From: Micromonospora sp. U21
GTDB lineage: Bacteria > Actinomycetota > Actinomycetes > Mycobacteriales > Micromonosporaceae
DNA length: 64,000 bases
Direction of reading: 5' to 3'
Assembly: GCF_018070045.1 (NCBI RefSeq)
Contig: NZ_JAGPYK010000001.1
Span: 124,001-188,000 of the forward strand
Part shown: piece after piece, positions 40,018-53,380 of the stretch
Numbering within the stretch: position 1 is the stretch's first letter
Layout: each line of letters opens with the position of its first letter
Made by a program: the position numbers and the translations under genes
Notes under the pieces: model-generated
Databases searched by the model: none
Seen by the model: the letters and a program-made list of their open reading frames with translations, nothing else
What the model was told of the DNA's origin: nothing

Positions 40018-40977
40018 ATGTCTGAGGTTCTCGTCGTCGTCGAAGCCACCAAGGAATTCGGCGTCAAGAAGGTCACCCTGGAGATGCTCACCCTCGCCCG
40101 CGAGCTGGGCACCCCGAGCGCGGTGGTGCTCGGCGGCGCTGGCGCCGCGGAGGCGCTGAGCGCCAAGCTGGGCGAGTACGGCGCGGAGAAGATCTACGCC
40201 GCCGAGGGTGACGAGATCGACGGCTACCTGGTGGCTCCCAAGGCCACCGTGCTGGCCGAGCTGGTCAAGCGGGTGCAGCCGGCCGCCGTGCTGCTGGCGT
40301 CGGCGCAGGAGGGCAAGGAGATCGCGGCCCGGCTCGCCGTCAAACTGGACAACGGCATCCTGACCGACGTTGTCGGCCTGGACGCCGACGGCACCGCCAC
40401 GCAGGTCGCCTTCGCCGGCTCCGCCATCGTCAAGTCCAAGGTCACCAGGGGCCTGCCGCTGGTCACCGTCCGGCCCAACTCGGTCAACCCGACCCCGGCC
40501 GCGGCCACCCCGGCGATCGAGCAGCTCACCGTGTCGGTCACCGACACCGACAAGCTGGCCAAGGTCGTCGACCGGATCGCCGAGCAGAAGGGCTCCCGCC
40601 CCGAGCTGACCGAGGCCGGCGTGGTCGTCTCCGGCGGTCGCGGCGTCGGCAACGCCGACAACTTCAAGCTGGTCGAGGAGCTGGCCGACCTGCTCGGCGG
40701 CGCCGTCGGCGCTTCCCGCGCCGCGGTCGACTCCGGCTTCTACCCCCACCAGTTCCAGGTGGGCCAGACCGGCAAGACGGTTTCTCCGCAGCTCTACGTC
40801 GCGCTCGGCATCTCCGGTGCCATCCAGCACCGCGCCGGCATGCAGACCTCGAAGACCATCGTCGCGGTCAACAAGGACGGCGAGGCGCCGATCTTCGAGC
40901 TGGCCGACTTCGGCGTGGTGGGCGACCTGTTCAAGGTCGTCCCGCAGGCCGCCGAGGAGATCCGCAAGCGCAAGTGA
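40018..40977 (+). CDS. etfA: Electron transfer flavoprotein, alpha subunit
   Basis: 319 aa from ATG 40018. The C-terminal FAD domain is intact: [78 protein letters not shown]-terminal [20 protein letters not shown] is family-typical. It binds FAD in the EtfAB heterodimer. The normal operon terminator region downstream is disturbed by an inserted fragment (see 41011-41087). Confidence 0.96.
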   Translation: MSEVLVVVEATKEFGVKKVTLEMLTLARELGTPSAVVLGGAGAAEALSAKLGEYGAEKIYAAEGDEIDGYLVAPKATVLAELVKRVQPAAVLLASAQEGKEIAARLAVKLDNGILTDVVGLDADGTATQVAFAGSAIVKSKVTRGLPLVTVRPNSVNPTPAAATPAIEQLTVSVTDTDKLAKVVDRIAEQKGSRPELTEAGVVVSGGRGVGNADNFKLVEELADLLGGAVGASRAAVDSGFYPHQFQVGQTGKTVSPQLYVALGISGAIQHRAGMQTSKTIVAVNKDGEAPIFELADFGVVGDLFKVVPQAAEEIRKRK

Positions 40978-41010
40978 CGATTCCGGGGGCGTAGCCCCGG
41001 ACCGGTACGA

Positions 41011-41087
41011 CGAGAAGTGGCCGCCCGGCATCGTCGCCTTCGCGGTCGCCGTCGAGGCGGCGGTGTCCAGGGGCCCCCCACTTCTCG
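41011..41087. repeat. Inverted repeat enclosing a copied desulfurase-gene fragment
   Basis: CGAGAAGTGG (41011-41020) and CCACTTCTCG (41078-41087) are perfect inverted copies. Between them, 41025-41065 is identical over 41 bp to 42342-42382 inside the cysteine desulfurase gene, in the same orientation, encoding [13 protein letters not shown] there. It probably was the etfA terminator hairpin before a short DNA fragment was captured in its loop. Confidence 0.85.
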
Positions 41088-41142
41088 CTTTGCGGTGGAA
41101 GGGAGCTGATCGGCGGGCCGGGGAGCTGAGCCGGCCCGCCGA

Positions 41143-41511
41143 TCAGCCCGTCAGGGTGCCCCTCAGCAGGCTGTCGCCGGAGTGGGCGGGCTTGTTGTCG
41201 TACCGCTCGGCGGAGATGTCGACCACCGAGTAGCTGTCCAGGTCGACGTTGGGGGGCAGTGGTAGCAGGGCGTCCGAGCCGCCACCGAGGGTGCCGACCG
41301 AGAACATCTGCATCGTCGTCGGGTTGATGAGCCAGACTTCGTAGTACCCCGGCACGCGCGGGAGATTCGCCACGTGCAGATGTAGTTGGCCGTTCTGGAA
41401 GATGCGAGCGTCGCCCTTGGCGTCCGGCGGCGTCGATCCGTACGCCGCCAGCGGCGCACTGGCCACCACCGGCTGCGTCGGTGCGGACGTCGGGTGGTGA
41501 GAGGAACCCTC
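41143..41511 (-). pseudogene. Anti-sigma-K (RskA-type) factor, N-terminus lost
   Basis: The open frame (41511 to stop at 41143) holds GDARIFQNGQLHLHVANLPR, VPGYYEVWLINPTTMQMFSV and DALLPLPPNVDLDSYSVVDI, the periplasmic domain of RskA-like anti-sigma factors. The family is about 240 aa with an N-terminal zinc-type sigma-binding part and a membrane helix; both are absent, and a TAG precedes the frame at 41512-41514. GTG 41469 could start a 108-aa fragment, but it has no membrane anchor. No sigma gene is adjacent. Confidence 0.75.
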
Positions 41512-41608
41512 CTACCGCCCCGGCCCTACCGCGTCGGGCGGGGGGCCGCGGGTCTGGAGTCCCCTCCGCCATCCGGTCTCCGACCTGTCGGCCGTAGGCT
41601 GAACGGTG

Positions 41609-42784
41609 ATGGCTTATCTGGATCACGCGGCGACCACTCCGATGCTCGACGAGGCACTGGAGTCGTACGTCGCCACCGCCCGCGAGGTCGGCAACGCGTC
41701 CTCCCTGCACGCGGCGGGTCGCCGTGCCCGCCGCCGGGTCGAGGAGTCGCGCGAGCGGGTGGCCGCCGTGCTGGGCGCCCGGCCATCCGAGGTGATTTTC
41801 ACTGGTGGCGGTACGGAGAGCGACAACCTCGCGGTCAAGGGCATCTTCTGGGCCCGGCGTGGAGCCGGCCCCGACCGCCGGCGAGTGGTCTCCAGCGCCG
41901 TCGAGCACCACGCCGTGCTGGACGCGGTCGACTGGCTGGCCGAGCACGAGGGAGCCGAGGTCGGCTGGCTGCCGGTGGACGCAGCCGGTCGGCTCGACCC
42001 GGACGACCTGCGCGCCGAGCTGGCGGCGCACGCCGACCAGGTGGCCGTGGTCACCGCGATGTGGGCGAACAACGAGGTCGGCACCGTCCAGCCGGTGGCC
42101 GAGCTGGCCACCGTCGCCGCCGAGCACGGCGTGCCGTTCCACACCGACGCCATCCAGGCCGTCGGGCAGGTGCCGGTCGACTTCGCCGCGAGCGGGGTCG
42201 CCGCGCTGACCGTCACCGGGCACAAGCTGGGTGGCCCGACCGGGGTGGGCGCGCTGCTGCTCGCCCGGGACGTGGCGGCCACACCACTGCTGCACGGCGG
42301 CGGGCAGGAACGCGACGTCCGCTCCGGCACCCTGGACACCGCCGGCATCGTCGCCTTCGCGGTCGCCGTCGAGGCGGCGGTGAAGGGCCAGCAGGAGTAC
42401 GCGGCCCGGGTGGCCGCGCTCCGCGACGACCTGATCGAGCGGCTCCGCCGGGCGGTGCCCGAGGTGGTCTACAACGGCGACCCGGTCGACCGGCTGCCCG
42501 GCAACGCGCACTTCTCCTTCCCCGGCTGCGAGGGCGACGCCCTGCTGCTCCTGCTCGACGCCCAGGGCATCGCCTGCTCAACCGGTTCGGCCTGCTCGGC
42601 CGGGGTGGCCCAGCCCTCGCACGTACTGCTGGCGATGGGCGCCGACGACGACCGTGCCCGCTCCTCGCTGCGCTTCTCTCTCGGCCACACCAGCACGCAG
42701 GACGAGATCGACGCCCTCATCGCGGCCCTCCCCGCCGCCGTCGACCGCGCCCGCCGAGCCGCCGCCCCCCGTACCCCCCGCTGA
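41609..42784 (+). CDS. Cysteine desulfurase (IscS/NifS class)
   Basis: 391 aa from ATG 41609 (a GTG precedes it by one codon). Family motifs are intact: [23 protein letters not shown]-lysine region [17 protein letters not shown], His and Asp ligands in [14 protein letters not shown] and [10 protein letters not shown], and the active-site Cys loop [19 protein letters not shown]. It transfers sulfur from cysteine, and the mnmA gene just downstream indicates supply for tRNA 2-thiouridine. Members with this neighbour are often called IscS; I leave the symbol open. Confidence 0.95.
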   Translation: MAYLDHAATTPMLDEALESYVATAREVGNASSLHAAGRRARRRVEESRERVAAVLGARPSEVIFTGGGTESDNLAVKGIFWARRGAGPDRRRVVSSAVEHHAVLDAVDWLAEHEGAEVGWLPVDAAGRLDPDDLRAELAAHADQVAVVTAMWANNEVGTVQPVAELATVAAEHGVPFHTDAIQAVGQVPVDFAASGVAALTVTGHKLGGPTGVGALLLARDVAATPLLHGGGQERDVRSGTLDTAGIVAFAVAVEAAVKGQQEYAARVAALRDDLIERLRRAVPEVVYNGDPVDRLPGNAHFSFPGCEGDALLLLLDAQGIACSTGSACSAGVAQPSHVLLAMGADDDRARSSLRFSLGHTSTQDEIDALIAALPAAVDRARRAAAPRTPR

Positions 42785-42860
42785 CAGCACCCAGCCCCCG
42801 CCCAGCCCCGCCCCCGCCCCGCGGCCCCGCCCTGCGGCCCCGCCCGCCCTGCGGCCCCGT

Positions 42861-42918
42861 CGATCTAGGGCAAACCGTCGTGGAGTGATCTCTAATCACG
42901 ACGATTCGCCCTAGATCG
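42861..42918. repeat. Nested palindromic intergenic element
   Basis: CGATCTAGGGC (42861-42871) pairs with GCCCTAGATCG (42908-42918); inside, CGTCGTG (42876-42882) pairs with CACGACG (42897-42903). The whole 58 bp can form one long hairpin. It lies in the 304-bp gap between the desulfurase gene and mnmA, flanked by low-complexity GC-rich DNA without a gene. It may be a dispersed Micromonospora repeat or a transcription stop. Confidence 0.8.
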
Positions 42919-43088
42919 GCGCGGGATCCGCGCGGTCGGCGCGGCCGATGCGGGATCGGCGAGGCCGGCGCGCGGTCGGCGCAGGGTCGGCGGGAGGTGG
43001 CGGTGGGTAGCGGCGGGCGGCCGGGGGTGCGGGCGCGGGGGGTCGCGGGACGGGGTGGATAGGCTGGAGGAGGGAAGGGAGTCAGCTG

Positions 43089-44162
43089 GTGAGGGTGTTG
43101 GCGGCAATGTCGGGCGGGGTTGACTCGGCCGTGGCGGCGGCGCGGGCGGTGGCGGCCGGGCACGACGTGACCGGGGTGCATTTGGCGCTGGCCCGCAATC
43201 CGCAGACCTACCGGACCGGGGCGCGCGGCTGCTGCACGCTGGAGGACTCTCGGGACGCCCGGCGGGCCGCCGACGTGATCGGCATCCCGTTCTACGTCTG
43301 GGACATGGCCGACCGGTTCCACGAGGACGTGGTGGACGACTTCGTCGCCGAGTACGCGGCCGGTCGTACACCGAATCCCTGCCTGCGTTGCAACGAGAAG
43401 ATCAAGTTCGCCGCGGTGCTGGACCGGGCGGTGGCCCTGGGCTTCGACGCGGTGGTCACCGGCCACCACGCCCGCGTCGGACCGGACGGGCTGCTCCGCC
43501 GCAGCGTCGACGTGGCCAAGGACCAGTCGTACGTGCTGGCCGTGCTCACCCGCGAGCAGCTGGACCGGTCGATCTTCCCGCTCGGCGACTCGACCAAGGC
43601 GCAGGTCCGCGCGGAGGCTGCCGAGCGTGGCCTGGCGGTGGCCGACAAGCCGGACTCGCACGACATCTGCTTCATCGCCGACGGCGACACCCGCGGCTTC
43701 CTGGCCGGCCGGCTCGGCGAGGCGCCCGGCGACGTGGTGGACGCGAGCACCGGCGCGGTGGTCGGCAGCCACACCGGCGCGTACGCGTACACGGTGGGCC
43801 AGCGTCGCGGGCTCCACCTGGACCGGCCCGCCCCGGACGGCCGGCCGCGCTACGTGCTTTCCATCACCCCCAAGACCAACACGGTGACGGTCGGCCCGGC
43901 CGAGGCGCTGGAGGTGTCCGAGGTGCGTGCCGCACGGCCGGTCTGGACCGGTGGCCCGCGCCCGGATGCGCCGGTCGAGTGCGAGGTGCAGCTGCGCGCG
44001 CACGGCGACGTCGTGCCGGCCACCGTGGCCCTCGACGGCGCCACCCTCCACGCCGAGCTGCGCCGGCCGGTACGCGGCGTCGCCGCCGGCCAGGCCGTGG
44101 TGGCGTACCGGCCGGACCCGGCCGGCGACGTGGTCCTCGGCTCCGCCACCATCACCGGCTGA
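43089..44162 (+). CDS. mnmA: tRNA-specific 2-thiouridylase
   Basis: 357 aa from GTG 43089, with AAGGGAG eight bases upstream. The PP-loop [20 protein letters not shown] binds ATP. First catalytic Cys in [16 protein letters not shown] and second in [20 protein letters not shown]. The C-terminal beta-barrel ([20 protein letters not shown]) binds tRNA. It makes s2U34 in Lys, Glu and Gln tRNAs, using sulfur from the neighbouring desulfurase. Confidence 0.96.
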   Translation: MRVLAAMSGGVDSAVAAARAVAAGHDVTGVHLALARNPQTYRTGARGCCTLEDSRDARRAADVIGIPFYVWDMADRFHEDVVDDFVAEYAAGRTPNPCLRCNEKIKFAAVLDRAVALGFDAVVTGHHARVGPDGLLRRSVDVAKDQSYVLAVLTREQLDRSIFPLGDSTKAQVRAEAAERGLAVADKPDSHDICFIADGDTRGFLAGRLGEAPGDVVDASTGAVVGSHTGAYAYTVGQRRGLHLDRPAPDGRPRYVLSITPKTNTVTVGPAEALEVSEVRAARPVWTGGPRPDAPVECEVQLRAHGDVVPATVALDGATLHAELRRPVRGVAAGQAVVAYRPDPAGDVVLGSATITG

Positions 44163-44227
44163 CCCGGCACACCACCGTCGTGGCCGTCGCGGCCCGGCCG
44201 ACCGGGCGTACCGGATACCCTTCCGCC

Positions 44228-45232
44228 GTGACAGATCAGGTGTGGCCCTGGCCGGCCGGCGCCGCGACCGGCATCGGTTCGCTGCCCGGCACCGACATCG
44301 CCGAGGCCCAGCGGGTGGTCCTCGGCGAGCTTCCCGCGCTGCCCCACCTTCCCGAGCTGCCGGCCCGTGGTCCCGGCGCCGACCTGATCGGTCGCAGTGC
44401 CGGGCTGCTGGTCGAGCTGCCCGTCGAGCTGTACACCGGGCGCTGGCGGGTCGCCCCGCGTCCGGGCCGCGACCTGCGCCGGGCCCGCGACCTGATGGAA
44501 CGCGACCTGGACCAGCTCGCCGAGCAGGCCGAGGGTTATGCCGGGCCGATCAAGGTGCAGGCGGCCGGCCCCCTCACTCTGGCCGCCGCCCTGGAGCTGC
44601 CGATCGGCGGCCGGCTGCTGCGCGACCCCGGCGCGGTCCGCGACCTGACCGGCTCCCTCGCCGAGGGGCTGCGCGCGCACGTGGCGGCGGTCGCCCGGCG
44701 ACTGCCCCGCGCCTCGGTGCTGCTCCAGCTGGACGAGCCGTCGCTGCCGACCGTGCTGGCCGGGCGGGTGCCCACCGAGAGCGGACTGGGCGCGTACCGG
44801 GCGGTGGAGTCGCCGGACGCGGCGGCGCTGCTGCGCACCGTCGTCGAGGCGGCCGGCGTGCCGACCGTGGTGCACTGCTGCGCCCCGGACGTGCCGCTGG
44901 AGTTGATCCGTTCGACGGGTGCCGCCGGGGTGGCACTCGACCTGGACCTGCTCACGGAGCTGGACCCGCTGGGCGAGGCGATCGACGCCGGCCTCGGGTT
45001 GCTGGCCGGGGCCGTGCCGACCCGGCCGCCGTCGACCGGCCAGGCGCCGACCTCCGCGCAGGTGGCCGACCGGGTGCGCCAGCTCTGGGACCGGCTCGGC
45101 TTCCCTCGCCGGCAGCTCGCCCAGCAGGTGGTGGTCACCCCGGCCTGCGGGCTGGCCGGGGCCGGCCCGGAGTACACCCGGGTGGTGCTGGCCGCGTGCC
45201 GGGACGCCGGCCGGCGGCTCGCCGAGGACTGA
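44228..45232 (+). CDS. MetE C-terminal-like (methionine synthase-type) protein
   Basis: 334 aa; GTG 44228 (VTDQVWPWPAGAATGIGSLP) is chosen because the frame upstream is only a shadow of mnmA. The TIM-barrel shows ATGIGSLPGTDIAEAQRVVL, IKVQAAGPLTLAAALELPIG, LLQLDEPSLPTVLAGR, VHCCAPDVPLELIRST, and VVVTPACGLAGAGPEYTRVV. These match the cobalamin-independent methionine synthase C-terminal fold with the zinc ligands His-Cys and a late Cys. It is much shorter than MetE, so methylation of homocysteine is unproven. The same gene lies before ligA in mycobacteria. Confidence 0.85.
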   Translation: MTDQVWPWPAGAATGIGSLPGTDIAEAQRVVLGELPALPHLPELPARGPGADLIGRSAGLLVELPVELYTGRWRVAPRPGRDLRRARDLMERDLDQLAEQAEGYAGPIKVQAAGPLTLAAALELPIGGRLLRDPGAVRDLTGSLAEGLRAHVAAVARRLPRASVLLQLDEPSLPTVLAGRVPTESGLGAYRAVESPDAAALLRTVVEAAGVPTVVHCCAPDVPLELIRSTGAAGVALDLDLLTELDPLGEAIDAGLGLLAGAVPTRPPSTGQAPTSAQVADRVRQLWDRLGFPRRQLAQQVVVTPACGLAGAGPEYTRVVLAACRDAGRRLAED

Positions 45233-45259
45233 GGTTTCCTGTCGTACCCGGTGGGCAGG

Positions 45260-45634
45260 ATGACGGTCATGATTGGACAGCTACGTACAGTGGTGATCGA
45301 CTGCCCGGATCCGCAGGCGTTGGCGGCGTTCTACGCGGAGCTGCTCGGTGTGCCCCTGGTCGAGGGCGACTCCGATGACGAGTGGGTGGTGCTGGGCGGC
45401 CCGCCCGGCCACCAGCCGCGCCTGGCGTTCCAGCGGGCGCTCAACCTGCGTCCGCCGGCGTGGCCCGATCCGGAGCGCCCGCAGCAGTTCCACCTGGACG
45501 TGACGGTGGACGACATCGAGGCCGCCGAGAAGGCGGCGCTCGCGCTGGGCGCCCGCCGGCTGCCCGGCGAGGGCGAGGGCTTCCGGGTCTACGCCGACCC
45601 TGCCGGCCACCCGTTCTGCCTCTGCTGGGACTGA
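45260..45634 (+). CDS. VOC/glyoxalase-like protein
   Basis: 124 aa from ATG 45260 (ATG 45269 is possible). The two modules are LRTVVIDCPDPQALAAFYAE with DDEWVVLGGPPGHQPRLAFQ, and QFHLDVTVDDIEAAEKAALA with FRVYADPAGHPFCLCWD. This is the subgroup ending in HPFCLCWD, typical of small actinobacterial glyoxalase-like proteins. The substrate is unknown. Confidence 0.88.
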   Translation: MTVMIGQLRTVVIDCPDPQALAAFYAELLGVPLVEGDSDDEWVVLGGPPGHQPRLAFQRALNLRPPAWPDPERPQQFHLDVTVDDIEAAEKAALALGARRLPGEGEGFRVYADPAGHPFCLCWD

Positions 45635-45750
45635 CCCCGGCGTGGGTCACGGTGGCCCGGCATCATGGTCGCCGTGGCCCACGACCCTCCGCTGCGCGCG
45701 TCTGGCTCGCTGTTCGGCCTTGCCTACGGTCAGTCGCGGGCGGAGGACGG

Positions 45751-48632
<2,882 letters not shown>

Positions 48633-48780
48633 CCGGCTCCGGCGGCCGCTGGCCGCGCATACCAACTTAATTACGACTACGACCGATTCGTGACTGTCAT
48701 ACCGGGAAACCCGGGGCTGAGGGCGTTTCATTGGGTCACGGCGTGCACACGGGCACGCCGACCGTCGGTCGGGAGGTGTG

Positions 48781-51432
48781 ATGGAGGTCGCCGACCCGCG
48801 CAACTCCGTCCCGCCCGGACAGGTGGCGCCATTCACCGCCTTCATCGTCAGCATCCTGGCGGTCGCCGCGTTGACCGCTGCCGGTCCACTCGCGACACTC
48901 CCGGACGAGCTGTCCCGGCTGCCGGTGGCGTTCTGGACGATGGCCGCGCTCGCGCTGGTCTGCGACGCCCGCCCGTTCGTGCCTCCGGGGCGCCGGCAGT
49001 CCTCCGCGGTCTTCCCGTCCACCTGCTTCACCTTCGCGATCCTGCTCGGCTGGGGGCTCGGCCCGGCGGTGGCGGTGCAGGCGGTGGGCGTCGTCGTCTC
49101 GGGCTGGCGGATGCGGCACGCGGCGTGGCGGACGGCGTTCAACGTCGGCCAGTACGCCTGCGCCCTCGCCGCGGCGTACGGGATCCTCCAGCTCGGGCCG
49201 GGCATCGTCTTCTCCGGCGGTCGGTTGCACTGGACGGACGTGGTCGCCGTCGGCGGCGCCACGGTGGCCTGGTTCGTGGTCAACTACGGGCTGGTCAGCT
49301 GGGCGGTACGACTGCGCTTCGGCGACCGGTGGTGGCCCACCGTACGGCAGGGCCTCGGTTTCGAACTGCTCTCCACCGGCTCGCTGCTGCTGCTCTCCCC
49401 GGTGCTGGTCGCCGCCGCGCGGGTCAGCGCGGCGCTGATCCCGCTGGTGCTGGTGCCCCTCTTCGCCGTGTATCGGATGGCGCGGCTGACCGTCGAGCAG
49501 CAGCACCTCGCCGCCGCGGACCCGCTCACCGGGCTGCCCAACCGCAAGGCCCTGCTGGCCGAGGTGGCGGAGCAGGTGCACCTGCACGCCGAGCGGACCG
49601 CTCGCGGCGAACCCGACGGGCACCTGGCGCTGCTGCTGATCGACCTGGACCGCTTCAAGAACGTCAACGACGCGCTCGGGCACGCCGTGGGCGACCGGCT
49701 GCTCGTCGAGGTCAGCGCCAGACTCACCGACGTGGAGCCCCGCCCGCAGATGATCGCCCGGCTCGGCGGGGACGAGTTCGCCATCGTGATGACCGGGCTG
49801 ACCGACGCGAGTCAGGCGCGGGACCTGGCCGACTGGGTGGTCGCGGCGCTGGCCGAGCCGGTGCCGCTGGACGGGCTACCGCTGGACGTTGGCGGCTCGA
49901 TCGGGATCGCCCTCTTCCCGGAGCACGGCGAGGACTTCGCCACCCTGATGCGCCACGCCGACGTGGCGATGTACGACGCCAAGCACCGCAACGACACGGT
50001 CGCCGTCTACGCGCCGGAATCCGATCACAACTCCGCCGAGCGGCTCGGCCTCCTCGCCGATCTGCGCCGGGTGCTGGAGTCCGGCCCGTCAGTCGACGAC
50101 CCGCTGGACGCCGAACCGGCGGGACAGGCCCGGTCGACGGGACCGGCCGACGGGGACGGGCACGCCGGGACGGCCGAGCCGGGTGGCGCCGAGCGGGCGG
50201 CCGACGTACCCCTCGGCGCGGCGGCGGAGGTGCGCGGCGGGGATGGTGCGGCGCTGCCCAGCGGTGACCTGCGCGCCACCGAGGCCGCGCCGCACGCGGG
50301 CGCGTCGCCGGCGGTCGCCGCGCTCCCGCCGTCCGGCGGCAGCTGGTGGGGTCGCCGCCGCCGGCCGGGCACCGAGCTGGTGCACGCCGACGAGTTGATC
50401 AACCGGATCGCCACCGGCGCCGACCCGATCCGTGGCCGGAACACCCGTTCCACGGTCACCGGCGCCCACCCGCGTCCGGGCCGGGACCGGCGCGCCGGGG
50501 GCGGGAACGGACGGCGATCGCCGAACGGAGGCGCCGTGCCCGCGCTGGCCGGCGGCGGCACCGGTCCGGGACGCGACGTCGGGCCGGGCATCCCGGACGA
50601 GGCGCTCGGGCCGACCGGGTGGGCACAGTCCGGCGATGAGCCGGCCGACGACGCCGGCGAGATCACCATGTACTACCAGCCGCAGATCGCCATCGCGACC
50701 GGCGAGGTGGTCGGCGTCGAGGCGCTGCTGCGCTGGCGGCACCCGCGGCGCGGGATGGTCGACCCGGAGGAGCTGATCCGGGTCGCCGAGCAGAGCGCGG
50801 TGATGCGACTGCTCACCCGGCGGGTGGTCGACGACGTGGTGGAGCAGCTCGCCAAGTGGTCGGCGGCCGGCATCGGGCTGCGGGCGGCACTGAACGTCAG
50901 TGTGCGTGACCTGCACACCGGCGAGATCGCCGACCAGATCGCCGACCGGCTGACCCGATACGGGGTTCCGGCCGAGCGGCTGCAACTGGAGATCACCGAG
51001 GGTGCCCTGATGGCCGACCCTCGCCGGGTGCTGGCCACGATCTCCCGGCTGCACCGGATCGGGGTGGCCATCGCGCTGGACGACTTCGGCACCGGATATT
51101 CCTCGCTGCAACACCTGCGCCGGCTACCGCTGTCCGAGGTGAAGGTGGATCGATCGTTCGTGCTCGGCATGGCCGACGACGCAGACGACGCGGCGATCGT
51201 CCGGTCGATGATCGAGCTGGCCGGCGCGCTGGGGCTGCGGGTGGTCGCCGAGGGCGTGGAGGACGAGCGGACCTGGCGGATGCTGCACGCCGCCGGCTGC
51301 GACGCCGCGCAGGGCTGGTTCTACGCCCGACCGATGCCCGCCGAGGAGCTGGTCACCTGGCTGGCCCGGTACCGGCCGGTCCGCCCGACCGGCGGCCCGG
51401 AGCCGGACGGCGGGCGTCGTCCCACCCGCTGA
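48781..51432 (+). CDS. Membrane GGDEF-EAL cyclic-di-GMP protein with large insertion
   Basis: 883 aa from ATG 48781 with GGGAGG upstream. The first 235 residues contain about six to seven membrane helices. GGDEF domain about 245-415 with [20 protein letters not shown] and active-site [10 protein letters not shown]; no RxxD inhibitory site is evident. EAL domain: [54 protein letters not shown] and VAEGVEDE, all catalytic residues kept. Between the first EAL helix ([10 protein letters not shown], about 425-434) and MYYQPQ (about 631) sit some 195 residues of Gly/Pro/Ala/Arg-rich disorder. It could both make and degrade c-di-GMP. Confidence 0.92.
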   Translation: MEVADPRNSVPPGQVAPFTAFIVSILAVAALTAAGPLATLPDELSRLPVAFWTMAALALVCDARPFVPPGRRQSSAVFPSTCFTFAILLGWGLGPAVAVQAVGVVVSGWRMRHAAWRTAFNVGQYACALAAAYGILQLGPGIVFSGGRLHWTDVVAVGGATVAWFVVNYGLVSWAVRLRFGDRWWPTVRQGLGFELLSTGSLLLLSPVLVAAARVSAALIPLVLVPLFAVYRMARLTVEQQHLAAADPLTGLPNRKALLAEVAEQVHLHAERTARGEPDGHLALLLIDLDRFKNVNDALGHAVGDRLLVEVSARLTDVEPRPQMIARLGGDEFAIVMTGLTDASQARDLADWVVAALAEPVPLDGLPLDVGGSIGIALFPEHGEDFATLMRHADVAMYDAKHRNDTVAVYAPESDHNSAERLGLLADLRRVLESGPSVDDPLDAEPAGQARSTGPADGDGHAGTAEPGGAERAADVPLGAAAEVRGGDGAALPSGDLRATEAAPHAGASPAVAALPPSGGSWWGRRRRPGTELVHADELINRIATGADPIRGRNTRSTVTGAHPRPGRDRRAGGGNGRRSPNGGAVPALAGGGTGPGRDVGPGIPDEALGPTGWAQSGDEPADDAGEITMYYQPQIAIATGEVVGVEALLRWRHPRRGMVDPEELIRVAEQSAVMRLLTRRVVDDVVEQLAKWSAAGIGLRAALNVSVRDLHTGEIADQIADRLTRYGVPAERLQLEITEGALMADPRRVLATISRLHRIGVAIALDDFGTGYSSLQHLRRLPLSEVKVDRSFVLGMADDADDAAIVRSMIELAGALGLRVVAEGVEDERTWRMLHAAGCDAAQGWFYARPMPAEELVTWLARYRPVRPTGGPEPDGGRRPTR

Positions 51433-51589
51433 CCCGCCCGCCGACGCGGCACACGGGCCGGCGGAGGGGGAGTCGGGGACGCGGCACCGGAGCGGAACAA
51501 TAGACTCGCTGCGGTCACCGCGCGTCACGCTCCATCCGTCGCGCGGCCGGCACACCGCCCGACCAGCAGGACATCAGAAGGGGGCACGG

Positions 51590-51895
51590 ATGGCCGCCAT
51601 CTCCCGCGAGGAGGTCGCGCACCTGGCGCGCCTGTCGCGGCTCGCCGTCACCGAGGAGGAGCTGGACACGTTCGCCGGCCAGCTCGACGTGATCCTCCAG
51701 GCGGTCGCTCAGGTCGGCGAGGTCGCCGCGGCGGACATCCCGCCGACCTCGCACTCGGTGCCGCTGACCAACATCTTCCGCGAGGACGTGGTCACGCCGT
51801 GCCTGACCCCGCAGGAGGCGCTGTCGGGCGCACCCGACGTCGAGGACCAGCGGTTCCGCGTACCGCGGATCCTGACCGAGGATGTGGCCTCATGA
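51590..51895 (+). CDS. gatC: Asp/Glu-tRNA amidotransferase subunit C
   Basis: 101 aa from ATG 51590. GatC signature [20 protein letters not shown], then [40 protein letters not shown], ending in FRVPRIL. It stabilises the GatA-GatB pair. Its stop overlaps gatA by 4 bp. Confidence 0.97.
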   Translation: MAAISREEVAHLARLSRLAVTEEELDTFAGQLDVILQAVAQVGEVAAADIPPTSHSVPLTNIFREDVVTPCLTPQEALSGAPDVEDQRFRVPRILTEDVAS

Positions 51896-53367
51896 GCGAC
51901 CTGACCAGAATGACCGCGACGGAGATCGCTGCCCTGGTCGCCGGCGGCGAGACCTCCGCCGTCGAGGTGACCCGCGCCCACCTGGACCGGATCGCCGCGG
52001 TCGACGACCGGGTACACGCCTTCCTGCACGTGGACACCGACGGCGCGCTGGCCGCCGCCCGCGCCGTCGACGAGCGCCGGGCCGCCGGCGAGGAGCTGGG
52101 CCCGCTGGCCGGCGTGCCGGTCGCGGTGAAGGACGTGCTCGCCACCAAGGGCGTGCCGACCACCGTGGGGTCGAAGATCCTGGAGGGCTGGCGCCCGCCG
52201 TACGACGCGACGATCGTGCAGCGGCTGCGCGAGGCCGGCACGGTGATGCTCGGCAAGACGAACATGGACGAGTTCGCGATGGGCTCCTCCACCGAATACT
52301 CGGCGTACGGCGCGACGCACAACCCGTGGGACCTGAGCCGGATCCCGGGCGGCTCGGGTGGCGGCAGCGCCGCCGCGCTGGCCGCGTACGAGGCGCCGCT
52401 GGCGATCGGTTCGGACACCGGCGGCTCGATCCGCCAGCCCGGCGCGGTCACCGGCACCGTCGGAGCGAAGCCCACCTACGGCGGCACCTCCCGCTACGGG
52501 CTGGTCGCGTTCTCCTCGTCGCTGGACACCCCCGGCCCGTGCGCCCGTACGGTGCTCGACGCGGCCCTGCTGCACCAGGTGATCGGCGGGCACGACCCGC
52601 GCGACTCGACCTCGATCCCGCAGCCGATGCCGGACGTGGTGGCCGCGGCGAAGCTCGGCGCGACCGGTGACCTGACCGGCGTGCGGCTCGGCATCGTCAG
52701 CGAGTTCGTCGGCGAGGGCGCCGAGCCGGGCGTGATGGCCGCGTTCCGCGAGGCGGTGGACGCCCTGGCCAAGCTGGGTGCGGAGATCGTCGAGGTGTCC
52801 TGCCCGACCTTCGCCTACGCGCTGCCCGCGTACTACCTGATCGCGCCGAGCGAGTGCTCCTCCAACCTGGCCCGGTTCGACGGCGTCCGGTTCGGCCTGC
52901 GGGTCGGCGACGACGGCAACCGGTCACTGGAGGAGGTCATGTCGCTCACCCGGGAGGCCGGCTTCGGCCCGGAGGTCAAGCGCCGGATCATGATCGGTAC
53001 GTACGCGCTGTCGTCGGGTTACTACGACGCGTACTACGGGCAGGCGCAGAAGGTCCGGACGCTGATCACGCGGGACTTCACCGCCGCGTTCGAGCGGGTC
53101 GACGCGCTGATCTCGCCGACCACCCCGTCCGTGGCGTTCCCGATGGGCGCGCGCACCGCCGACCCGTACCAGATGTACCTGGCCGACCTGTTCACCATCC
53201 CGACCAACCTGTACGGCGGGCCGGGCATCTCGGTGCCCTGCGGCCTCTCCGAGGGGCTGCCCGTCGGCCTGCAGGTGATGGCCCCGACGATGGCCGACGA
53301 CCGGATGTACCGGGTCGCCGCCGCGCTGGAGTCCGCGGTCGGCACGTTCACCCCACCGGCACTGTGA
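51892..53367 (+). CDS. gatA: Asp/Glu-tRNA amidotransferase subunit A
   Basis: 491 aa from ATG 51892 (ATGA overlap with gatC). Amidase-signature enzyme: catalytic Lys in [16 protein letters not shown], cis-Ser and nucleophile Ser in [20 protein letters not shown] and [17 protein letters not shown]. It releases ammonia from glutamine and passes it to GatB. The C-terminal substrate part (PNNLYGGP-type: [20 protein letters not shown]) is complete. Confidence 0.97.
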   Translation: MSDLTRMTATEIAALVAGGETSAVEVTRAHLDRIAAVDDRVHAFLHVDTDGALAAARAVDERRAAGEELGPLAGVPVAVKDVLATKGVPTTVGSKILEGWRPPYDATIVQRLREAGTVMLGKTNMDEFAMGSSTEYSAYGATHNPWDLSRIPGGSGGGSAAALAAYEAPLAIGSDTGGSIRQPGAVTGTVGAKPTYGGTSRYGLVAFSSSLDTPGPCARTVLDAALLHQVIGGHDPRDSTSIPQPMPDVVAAAKLGATGDLTGVRLGIVSEFVGEGAEPGVMAAFREAVDALAKLGAEIVEVSCPTFAYALPAYYLIAPSECSSNLARFDGVRFGLRVGDDGNRSLEEVMSLTREAGFGPEVKRRIMIGTYALSSGYYDAYYGQAQKVRTLITRDFTAAFERVDALISPTTPSVAFPMGARTADPYQMYLADLFTIPTNLYGGPGISVPCGLSEGLPVGLQVMAPTMADDRMYRVAAALESAVGTFTPPAL

Positions 53368-53380
53368 GGCAGGAGCCCAG

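Noticed and set aside
39046..41031. 661-codon reverse frame over etfB-etfA
   Set aside because: Low-complexity Gly/Leu/Val product typical of antisense to GC-rich genes; etfBA is certain.
43388..44227. N-terminal extension of the MetE-like protein over mnmA
   Set aside because: The extension is a shadow frame of mnmA; GTG 44228 gives the family N-terminus.
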